Below are positions 36,638 to 43,841 of a stretch of DNA of 64,000 nt, piece by piece. Position 1 is the first letter of the stretch, and each line of letters opens with the position of its first letter. A program made the translations under genes and the position numbers. The DNA comes from Bacteroidota bacterium (GTDB lineage: Bacteria > Bacteroidota > Bacteroidia > Chitinophagales > Chitinophagaceae), in contig JAEZAM010000111.1 in the NCBI GenBank assembly GCA_023430465.1, positions 1-64,000 on the forward strand, read 5' to 3'. Below the pieces are notes generated by a model that searched no databases, was not told the origin of the DNA, and was given only the letters and a program-made list of their open reading frames with translations.

Positions 36638-36880
36638 TGGCTGATGTTTTATGCGTTCAGGCGGTGGATCATATTGTTTTGCTAACCTACAAGTTCAGCA
36701 AATAGTATTCAACACCATCTATGCCCGTCCTGTTTGGGTATACAATCGTTTTGTAGATGCTTTGGCTGTCCTGTTAAAAATATCGACCTCACCATGCAAA
36801 AACTACCAAAATTGAACACAGTTGATTTTTATAAGCAGATTATTCATGAACCAAACGCTCATCCCTGAACTGGTAGAAAA
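36638..36880. other. Intergenic stretch upstream of the GH10 xylanase
   Basis: No gene is visible. It holds direct repeats GCCCGTCCTGTT (36723-36734) and GGCTGTCCTGTT (36764-36775), 41 bp apart, i.e. about four helical turns. They lie 90-140 bp upstream of the xylanase start and are candidate regulator sites. I found no convincing -33/-7 pair. Confidence 0.4.
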
Positions 36881-36904
36881 AGCCGGGGCTTGTCGGCCCC
36901 GGCT
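36881..36904 (-). terminator. Intrinsic terminator after the GH51 gene
   Basis: AGCCGGGGC pairs with GCCCCGGCT in a perfect 9-bp G+C stem with a 6-base loop. On the minus strand the stem is followed directly by TTTTTC. It lies 33 bp after the GH51 stop and separates this gene from the xylanase operon. Confidence 0.85.
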
Positions 36905-36936
36905 ATAAACTTTTACGACACATCTCGAGGCCTCCA

Positions 36937-38478
36937 TCACTTCAATTCCAGCACGACAACACTTACCGGTGGCAGTTTCACCGTGAGTTTGTTTTTTGTC
37001 AGCGTTGCTCCGTTGAATGAAACGGGTGTGATCTTTGACGGCTCCTGGAACGTATTGTAGTCCTGCATGCTGGCGGACTTAAGTATTCTTCCCGACAACG
37101 ATTGATAGGCTGCACCGGTGACATTGATCGTGACGGTATGTTCTTTCTTCGGATCGATGTTAACCAAACTTATATGAGTTAAACCGCGATCGTCTTTGGA
37201 CGCCGATGCATTTACGGCTTTCAGCTTTTCCTTACCAAATACGTAGTCCGTTCCTGTGACCTGCAGCGGGAGCATCATTGCGTCATGGTGCACCGTGTAC
37301 ATTTCCATGACATGGTAGGTCGGGGTTACCAGCATTTTGTTGCCTTCGGTAAGGATCACTGCCTGCAATACATTCACGATCTGCGCCAGGTTGGCCATTT
37401 TTACCCGGTCAGCGTGGTTGTTGAAAATGTTGAGCGTGCTTCCGGCGAGCATGGCATCCCTCATCGTGTTTTGCTGGTAAAGGAAGGCAGGATTCGTGCC
37501 GGGCTCCACTTCGTACCAACCGCCCCATTCATCAACAGCCAGGTGTTTCTTCTTTTGCGGATCATATTTGTCCATGATCGCACTGTGTTTCGTAATGAGT
37601 TCCTCCATCTTCAGCGCCTGTCGCATAGTAGTGAAGTATTCCTGTTCTGAAAAATCGGTGGCTGATCCTTTTTTCTTCCAGTCGATCACGCTGTAGTGAT
37701 GCAGCCCCAGCGCATCAAACATGTTTGGTGGCAGATCCCTCATCAATACCTCCGTCCATTTATAATCGGCGCTGTTCGCTCCGCTCGCGATTTTATAGAT
37801 CGGTTCGTTAGGTGAAGCCTGGCTCATGAACGTTGCATACTGCCTGTAGATATTGGCATAGAACTCCGGTGTCATGTTTCCTCCGCAACCCCAGGCCTCA
37901 TTGCCCAGCCCCCAGAATTGCACCTTCCAGGGTTTGCTACGGCCATTTGCTTCGCGCAGTTCCGGCATCGGGCTGCTTCCATTTGGATGTGTTGTGTATT
38001 TGATCCAGTCGCTGAGTTCACTGGGTGTTCCGCTACCCACATTACCGCTGAGGTATGGTTCAGCTCCAAGTTCTTCGCACATGTTGAGGAATTCATTTGT
38101 GCCGAAGCTATTGTCTTCCTTCACATTCCCCCACCAGACGTTGAGCATGCTCGGGCGGGTGGCTTTCGGTCCAACACCATCACGCCAGTGGTAAGTATCG
38201 GCGAAACAACCTCCGGGCCAGCGAAGAACCGGAATCTTCAACTTTTTCAACGCGTCAATCACGTCCAGCCTGACCCCATTTTTATGCGGGATCTGGGTGT
38301 TGTTTTCGCCCACATACAAGCCATCATAGATACAACGGCCAAGGTGTTCTGAGAAATGACCATAAATATTTTTGTTGATGCGGTCCTTCGATTTGGTGAC
38401 ATCAATTGATACTACGTCCTGGCCACTCGCGCAAACGCTCAGTAATGCGAATGCCGGTAACAGCAAATATCTTTTCAT
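36937..38478 (-). CDS. GH51 alpha-L-arabinofuranosidase
   Basis: An exported 513-residue enzyme (signal MKRYLLLPAFALLSVCASGQ). The clan GH-A barrel holds acid/base Glu194 (WGLGNEAWGCGG) and nucleophile Glu317 (LAVDEWGGW); the C-terminal beta domain ends VSVVVLELK. NIYGHFSEHLGRCIYDGLYVG and LRWPGGCFADTYHWRDGVG are classic GH51 segments. It releases L-arabinose from arabinoxylan or arabinan fragments. It is transcribed divergently from araB and ends in its own terminator, so it is probably controlled together with the arabinose operon. Confidence 0.95.
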   Translation of the reverse strand: MKRYLLLPAFALLSVCASGQDVVSIDVTKSKDRINKNIYGHFSEHLGRCIYDGLYVGENNTQIPHKNGVRLDVIDALKKLKIPVLRWPGGCFADTYHWRDGVGPKATRPSMLNVWWGNVKEDNSFGTNEFLNMCEELGAEPYLSGNVGSGTPSELSDWIKYTTHPNGSSPMPELREANGRSKPWKVQFWGLGNEAWGCGGNMTPEFYANIYRQYATFMSQASPNEPIYKIASGANSADYKWTEVLMRDLPPNMFDALGLHHYSVIDWKKKGSATDFSEQEYFTTMRQALKMEELITKHSAIMDKYDPQKKKHLAVDEWGGWYEVEPGTNPAFLYQQNTMRDAMLAGSTLNIFNNHADRVKMANLAQIVNVLQAVILTEGNKMLVTPTYHVMEMYTVHHDAMMLPLQVTGTDYVFGKEKLKAVNASASKDDRGLTHISLVNIDPKKEHTVTINVTGAAYQSLSGRILKSASMQDYNTFQEPSKITPVSFNGATLTKNKLTVKLPPVSVVVLELK

Positions 38479-38806
38479 GTATGAGTTGGTTTTTGGTGAT
38501 AACAGCGTTGTTTTACTTTATAAGACAGCCATGCAGAGGAGGATGACGTCGAGGGCTGCGATTGCAAGGGGAAGCTGGCAACCCGGGGAGGTGTCGTAGG
38601 TGTAAATAATTTCAAGCGGCAAGCATTTGCGGACACGGTATAATGCTCTATAATCAAGCTTAACCAGTGTCCGAATAAATGTCAATCTGACTAATAATTA
38701 GCTAATCTAAAAAAATCCATTCAATAAACCGGAAAAATATTGCTCTCCCTGTTAAAATAATTGTCAATCTAACAAATAACACTATTTTTGGTCGTAAAGC
38801 TTGCTG
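38479..38806. promoter_or_regulatory. Divergent regulatory gap between GH51 and araB
   Basis: This 328-bp gap contains no gene. GTCAATCTGA (38681-38690) and GTCAATCTAA (38763-38772) are direct repeats; a third, GTCAACCTTA, occurs before the Nudix regulator at 42782-42791. The palindrome ATTAGCTAAT lies at 38697-38706. The second repeat overlaps the -33 box of the araB promoter. Binding by the Nudix-fold regulator is inferred from this shared motif. Confidence 0.45.
38761..38790 (+). promoter_or_regulatory. araBp: Promoter of araB-araD-araA
   Basis: TTG (38761-38763) and TATTTTTG (38783-38790) are separated by 19 bp and match the Bacteroidota consensus. The expected start leaves a very short leader before the ATG at 38807. 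Confidence 0.6.
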
Positions 38807-40492
38807 ATGCCTCAACAATACGTGATTGGTGTTGATTTCGGGACGGATTCAGTCCGCGCCATCCTGGTGGATACTGCGAACGGCAGCGAACTGGCAGCAG
38901 CAACATTCACATATCCCCGCTGGAAAAAGGGATTGTTTTGTGACGAAGACCGAAACCAGTTTCGCCAGCATCCGCTGGATTATATAGAAGGCCTTGAATC
39001 CACCGTACTCCAGTGCCTGCAGAAAGCAGGCCCGGATGTTGCTGCAGCGGTGAAAGCCATTTCGGTAGACACCACCGGTTCAACACCTTGCTTTGTTGAT
39101 CGCCAGGGCAGACCACTTGCCCTACTCCCGGAGTTCGAAACAAATCCCAACTGCATGTTCGTTCTGTGGAAGGATCATACTGCAGTAGACGATGCTGCCA
39201 GGATAAATGAGTATGCCGCGACACAATCCGTAAATTACCTCCAATATGTTGGCGGCATTTATTCTTCAGAATGGTTCTGGGCGAAGATGCTGCACATTCT
39301 TCGCAATGATCCGGAAGTGAAAGCCGCAGGGTATTCCATGGTTGAGCACTGCGACTGGATTCCTTATCTGCTAACGGGCGGAAACGATGTCGGCCTGATG
39401 AAACGCAGCGTATGCGCCGCTGGCCACAAGGCCCTTTGGGCACCGGACTTTGGCGGTCTGCCCCCGGATGATTTTTTTGCAGGGATAGACCCTCGTCTCG
39501 CAGGCATGCGTTCCAGGCTTTTCCAGCACACTTATGCCAGTTCCGAAAGTGCGGGAACACTCTCGTCCGAGTGGTCCTATAAATTGGGACTGTCAACCGA
39601 TGTAATCATAGGCGTAGGAGCCTTCGATGCGCATATGGGTGCTGTTGGTGCGCAGATCGAGCCTTACTATCTCTGTAAGATCATGGGTACTTCAACCTGT
39701 GATATCCTTGTAGCGCCGGTTAAAGATGAAAAGCCGCCACTGGTGACTGGCATTTGCGGACAGGTGACAGGCTCAGTGATTCCTGGCATGACAGGCATGG
39801 AAGCGGGTCAGTCCGCATTCGGTGATTCCTATGCATGGTTTGTCCGGCTACTGACGGAGCCGTTTGTTGATTTGCTCGCGTCATCTTCCGTAATAGATCA
39901 TGATACATCAGTTGCTTTATTGACTGAGGTTCAGACAAAGCTCATCCCACTCTTGTCTGCCCGAGCGGCGGCACTGCCGGTTGATGAAGAAGCTGAGTTG
40001 AGCATCGACTGGTTGAATGGCCGGCGCACGCCGGACGCTAACCAGTTGCTCAGGAGCGCCCTGCTGGGACTGGACCTTGGTACGGATGCTGCGCGTTTAT
40101 TCCGAGCCATCGCAGAGTCAACCTGCTTTGGCGCCCGTAGCATCACCGACCGTTTTTTGCGGGAAGGAATTCCTGTGAGAGGACTTATAGGCACCGGTGG
40201 GGTGGCAAAGAAATCTCCGTTTATCATGCAAATGATGGCGGATGTACTGAATATGCCTCTTCGCATCCAGGCGGGTGAACAGACCTGTGCGCTCGGCGCT
40301 GCCATGTTTGCTGCTACAGCAGCCGGTATTTTTGATGATGTCCGGCAAGCCATGCAGGCAATGGGCCAGGGTTTTGAAAAGGAATATTTCCCTGATCCGC
40401 AAATGGTGCCGATTTATGAAAAACGCTATCAACGCTTTCTCAAGCTGGGGAATTTCATCGAACAGGAGACACGGTCTCTACAGCATAGCTAA
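38807..40492 (+). CDS. araB: L-ribulokinase
   Basis: An FGGY kinase of 561 residues that phosphorylates L-ribulose to L-ribulose 5-phosphate. It opens with the ATP-binding GVDFGTDSVRAILVD motif. ISVDTTGSTPCFVD, MFVLWKDHTA, GGIYSSEWFWAK and the C-terminal RGLIGTGGVAKKSPFIMQMMADVL are typical of bacterial AraB. I chose the ATG at 38807; the frame opens two codons earlier with TTG. araD follows after 12 bp and araA after that, forming a complete isomerase-route arabinose operon in the order B-D-A. Confidence 0.95.
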   Translation: MPQQYVIGVDFGTDSVRAILVDTANGSELAAATFTYPRWKKGLFCDEDRNQFRQHPLDYIEGLESTVLQCLQKAGPDVAAAVKAISVDTTGSTPCFVDRQGRPLALLPEFETNPNCMFVLWKDHTAVDDAARINEYAATQSVNYLQYVGGIYSSEWFWAKMLHILRNDPEVKAAGYSMVEHCDWIPYLLTGGNDVGLMKRSVCAAGHKALWAPDFGGLPPDDFFAGIDPRLAGMRSRLFQHTYASSESAGTLSSEWSYKLGLSTDVIIGVGAFDAHMGAVGAQIEPYYLCKIMGTSTCDILVAPVKDEKPPLVTGICGQVTGSVIPGMTGMEAGQSAFGDSYAWFVRLLTEPFVDLLASSSVIDHDTSVALLTEVQTKLIPLLSARAAALPVDEEAELSIDWLNGRRTPDANQLLRSALLGLDLGTDAARLFRAIAESTCFGARSITDRFLREGIPVRGLIGTGGVAKKSPFIMQMMADVLNMPLRIQAGEQTCALGAAMFAATAAGIFDDVRQAMQAMGQGFEKEYFPDPQMVPIYEKRYQRFLKLGNFIEQETRSLQHS

Positions 40493-40504
40493 TAAATTGT
40501 GAAC

Positions 40505-41200
40505 ATGAATTACAACGACATCAGGGAAGATGCCTACCAGGCAAACATGCTCTTACCTGCCCACGGGCTTGTCATTTTTACCTTTGGCAATGTCAGTGTT
40601 GCTGATCATAAAGCAGGCGTGTTTGCCATCAAGCCAAGTGGTGTTCCTTACGAGGAACTCACTCCTGCTAAAATGGTCGTCGTGGATTTTGATGGAAAGA
40701 CCGTAGAGGGAGACCTGCGGCCTTCGTCAGATACGAAAACGCACGCTGTCCTTTATAAGAACTGGCCAAATGTTGGCAGCGTTGCACATACACATTCCAC
40801 CTATGCAACAGCCTGGTCGCAGACCTTGCGTGATATTCCTTTATATGGCACCACGCATGCCGATCATCTTACGATTGACATTCCCTGCGCTGAACCCATG
40901 GACGATGATCTCATCATGGGCGATTATGAGCATGCCACAGGATTGCAGATACTCGGTCTTTTTTCAAGACGGGGCATCAGCTACGAAGAAGTGGAAATGA
41001 TATTACTCGGCAACCACGCCCCATTCACCTGGGGGGCCAATAGTAAAAAAGCCGTGTATAACAGTGTCGTGCTAGAGTCACTTGCGAAAATGGCCTTCAT
41101 TACAGAATCCATCAACCCGGATGTAAAACGTATGAAGGAGTCGCTCATACGAAAGCATTACCAGCGTAAACATGGCGAAGGTGGTTACTATGGGCAATAG
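40505..41200 (+). CDS. araD: L-ribulose-5-phosphate 4-epimerase
   Basis: A class II aldolase-fold enzyme of 231 residues that converts L-ribulose 5-phosphate to D-xylulose 5-phosphate. Zinc ligands are present: the two His of SVAHTHSTYATAW and the His of LLGNHAPFTWG. GNVSVADHKAGVFAIKPSGVPYEELTP binds the phosphate, and YGTTHADH is characteristic of AraD rather than fuculose aldolase. The first ATG at 40505 lies 12 bp after araB; the frame also opens with a GTG at 40499. Confidence 0.96.
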   Translation: MNYNDIREDAYQANMLLPAHGLVIFTFGNVSVADHKAGVFAIKPSGVPYEELTPAKMVVVDFDGKTVEGDLRPSSDTKTHAVLYKNWPNVGSVAHTHSTYATAWSQTLRDIPLYGTTHADHLTIDIPCAEPMDDDLIMGDYEHATGLQILGLFSRRGISYEEVEMILLGNHAPFTWGANSKKAVYNSVVLESLAKMAFITESINPDVKRMKESLIRKHYQRKHGEGGYYGQ

Positions 41201-41247
41201 GTTCAGAAACACAACACAACAAACCACGCGGCAAAACAAAATAATTT

Positions 41248-42747
41248 ATGATCGATCTGAAGAAATTTGAAGTCTGGTTTATCACCGGAAGCCAGCACCT
41301 GTATGGCGAGCACACCCTGCGGCAGGTTGCCCAACACGCTGAAGAGATCGTCCGGTACATGGATAACGATAGTCAGATTCCTGTTACCATTGTCTGCAAG
41401 CCCACTGTGACCACCCCCGGTGAGATCACTTCTGTCTTATCCGAGGCGAACGCAAATCCATCGGTGATTGGTATAATCGCCTGGATGCACACCTTCTCAC
41501 CGGCCAAGATGTGGATCAATGGATTGAAAAATCTGCAGAAGCCTATGCTTCACTTTCATACCCAGTTCAATCGCGATATTCCGTGGGGAGAGATTGACAT
41601 GGATTTCATGAACCTGAACCAGAGTGCACACGGCGATCGGGAGTTTGGATATATTGTCAGCCGGCTTCGTCGCAACCGCAAAGTGGTAGCAGGTCATTGG
41701 AAGGATCCGAAGGTCTTGAACAGCTTTGGTGTCTGGACAAGGGCCGCGGCTGCATGGCATGACTGGCAGGGTGCGCGATTTGTGCGTTTCGGAGACAACA
41801 TGCGGTACGTGGCAGTGACAGAGGGCGATAAGGTAGAAGCAGAGTACCAGTTCGGTTACTCAGTCAATACCCATGGTGTTGCGGACCTGGTTGCAAGCAT
41901 TGAAAAGATAGCTGATGCGGAAGTTGAAAGACTTATTAAAGAGTATGAAGAACAGTATACCATTGTGGCTGATCTGAAAGCAGGCGGAGCGAAACGGCAA
42001 TCTCTGGTCGATGCAGCCAGGATTGAGCTCGGATTGCAGCGGTTCCTGGAAGAAGGGAATTTCAAAGGATTCACCGATACTTTTGAGGACCTGCATGGTT
42101 TATTACAACTCCCAGGTATCGGCGCCCAACGGATGATGGCGAAAGGGTATGGGTTCGCTGCTGAAGGTGACTGGAAAACTGCCGCGCTCGTCCGCGCAAT
42201 GAAAGTGATGGGCGCAGGCCTGCCCGGTGGAAACTCATTCATGGAAGACTATACCTATCACTTCGATCCGGCAAACCCGATGGTGCTAGGTTCGCATATG
42301 CTGGAGATTTGTGAAAGTATTGCGGATGGAAAGCCAACCATCCAGATTCATCCGCTGGGCATTGGCGGAAAGGCCGATCCTGTCCGGCTTGTTTTCAATG
42401 CTGCTGCCGGCCCCGCACTGAACGCGTCTGTTGTGGACATGGGCAACCGTTTCCGGCTTATCGTCAATGAAGTCGAGGCACAGAAGCCGACGCATGAACT
42501 GCCTAAGCTACCCGTAGCCCGCGTGCTCTGGAAGCCATTGCCGGATATGAAGACGGGATGTGAAGCATGGATCATTGCAGGCGGTGCGCATCATACCTGC
42601 TTTAGCCAAAACCTTACACGCGAGCATCTTGAGGATTTTGCAGATATAGCTGGTATCGAGTTTCTATTGGTAGGTAATGAAACAACCATACCTGCGCTGA
42701 AACAGCAATTACGTGTCAACGAAGTTTATTTCCGTTTAGGGATATGA
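41248..42747 (+). CDS. araA: L-arabinose isomerase
   Basis: The 499-residue enzyme interconverts L-arabinose and L-ribulose with a divalent metal. Family segments are EVWFITGSQHLYGEHTLRQV at the N-terminus, GIIAWMHTFSPAKMWINGL, LHFHTQFNRDIPW, AEGDWKTAALVRAMKVMG, GNSFMEDYTYHF and HMLEICESIADGKP. The length equals the usual 500. It is third in the operon, 47 bp after araD. Confidence 0.97.
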   Translation: MIDLKKFEVWFITGSQHLYGEHTLRQVAQHAEEIVRYMDNDSQIPVTIVCKPTVTTPGEITSVLSEANANPSVIGIIAWMHTFSPAKMWINGLKNLQKPMLHFHTQFNRDIPWGEIDMDFMNLNQSAHGDREFGYIVSRLRRNRKVVAGHWKDPKVLNSFGVWTRAAAAWHDWQGARFVRFGDNMRYVAVTEGDKVEAEYQFGYSVNTHGVADLVASIEKIADAEVERLIKEYEEQYTIVADLKAGGAKRQSLVDAARIELGLQRFLEEGNFKGFTDTFEDLHGLLQLPGIGAQRMMAKGYGFAAEGDWKTAALVRAMKVMGAGLPGGNSFMEDYTYHFDPANPMVLGSHMLEICESIADGKPTIQIHPLGIGGKADPVRLVFNAAAGPALNASVVDMGNRFRLIVNEVEAQKPTHELPKLPVARVLWKPLPDMKTGCEAWIIAGGAHHTCFSQNLTREHLEDFADIAGIEFLLVGNETTIPALKQQLRVNEVYFRLGI

Positions 42748-42883
42748 TTCATGGCATAAGCTTTCTGATGGTGGTGTTTCCGTCAACCTTAGATTGATCT
42801 GGCCGGGTATTATTCACTCTACTGGTCACTATTCTAAAAAGGACAACCGTTAATTTCGCTGTTTTAAAAATGCCAGGCTGCTA

Positions 42884-43579
42884 ATGAAAAAATATTCACA
42901 GCAAACGAGGTTTTTGATCGCCGTCGATTGTATCATTTTCGGTTATGACGGGGAGGAGCTAAAGCTGCTGGTCATCAAGCGGGGGTTTAGCCCCATGAAA
43001 GGCAGGTGGAGCCTGGTCGGGGGTTTTGTTACGAAGAAGGAAGACACCGACGAAGCCGCAAGACGCGTATTGCGGACGCTGACAGGGCTGGACGGTTTGT
43101 ATCTTGAACAGTTACATACATTCAGCGCCGTGAAAAGGGATACACAGGAGCGGACGGTATCGGTGGCGTATTTTACACTCATCGACCTGCAAAAGTACAG
43201 GCAGCAGATGAGCGACGACTATCACCCGGAATGGTTTTCGATCAACCAGGTCCCGGCGCTGATCTTTGACCACGAAGAAATGGTAGAGATGGCCAGGAAA
43301 CATCTCCGTTACAAAGCCGCCCTGCATCCATTGCTATTCGAGCTGCTGCCCGCAAAGTTTACGATTCCGCAATTGCAGCGGTTGTATGAAAGTGTCTACA
43401 ACCGTACTTTCGACAGTGGCAATTTTACCCGTAAAATAAATTCCACCAAACTGCTGACGCGGCTGAATGAAAAAGACAGGACAGGTTCAAAGAAAGGCGC
43501 CTATTATTATAAAGTGAATACAAAGAAATATAACGCCAACATGAAGGGTGCGGGAAGCTGGATGCTGGATGCGGGATAA
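42884..43579 (+). CDS. araR: Nudix-fold transcriptional regulator of arabinose use (AraR/NrtR type)
   Basis: A 231-residue protein with an N-terminal Nudix domain (about 8-145) and a C-terminal winged helix (about 155-215, KFTIPQLQRLYESVYNRTFDSGNFTRKI). The Nudix box starts at Gly47 with Glu53 and Arg61, but the catalytic Glu positions are Val62, Thr65 and Leu66, so hydrolysis should be lost, as in NrtR-type regulators. A Nudix-related AraR is known to repress arabinose genes in Bacteroides; position behind araBDA supports the same role. The last 11 residues (from KGAG) are encoded by the GGATGCTGGATG repeat that follows, an unusual extension. Arabinose as effector is inferred. Confidence 0.9.
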   Translation: MKKYSQQTRFLIAVDCIIFGYDGEELKLLVIKRGFSPMKGRWSLVGGFVTKKEDTDEAARRVLRTLTGLDGLYLEQLHTFSAVKRDTQERTVSVAYFTLIDLQKYRQQMSDDYHPEWFSINQVPALIFDHEEMVEMARKHLRYKAALHPLLFELLPAKFTIPQLQRLYESVYNRTFDSGNFTRKINSTKLLTRLNEKDRTGSKKGAYYYKVNTKKYNANMKGAGSWMLDAG

Positions 43580-43791
43580 GTGCGGACCTGCCTGCCGGAG
43601 CGAAGCGGAGGTGGGATGCTGGATGGCTGGATACTGGATGCCTGGTCCCAGAGAACGAGAATGAGAACGAGAGCGTTTTTTCATTTTTCATTCCGGAGAT
43701 TACGCCAGCGGTGACTGAGTAGCCGCTTGCCCTGAGCCTGTCGAAGGGAGCGAAGCGGAGGTGGGATGCTGGGTGGCTGGATACTGGATGC
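43555..43791. repeat. Repeat block with two 45-bp direct repeats and a REP core
   Basis: A 45-bp unit beginning GGAGCGAAGCGGAGGTGGG occurs at 43597-43641 and 43747-43791 with one mismatch. The units contain the imperfect GGATGCTGGATGGCTGGATAC tract. Between them lie a purine-rich stutter (GAGAACGAGAATGAGAACGA) and the REP core CCTGAGCCTGTCGAAGGG (43731-43748). The block fills the 262-bp gap between araR and the GH3 gene and also encodes the end of the AraR reading frame. Confidence 0.75.
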
Positions 43792-43841
43792 TTTGCGTGC
43801 CAGCTTAGGCGATCGGATTTATAAAAATAAACATACCATAC

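Noticed and set aside
43597..43791. CRISPR array
   Set aside because: Only two repeat units, about 105 bp apart, no regular spacers and no cas gene.
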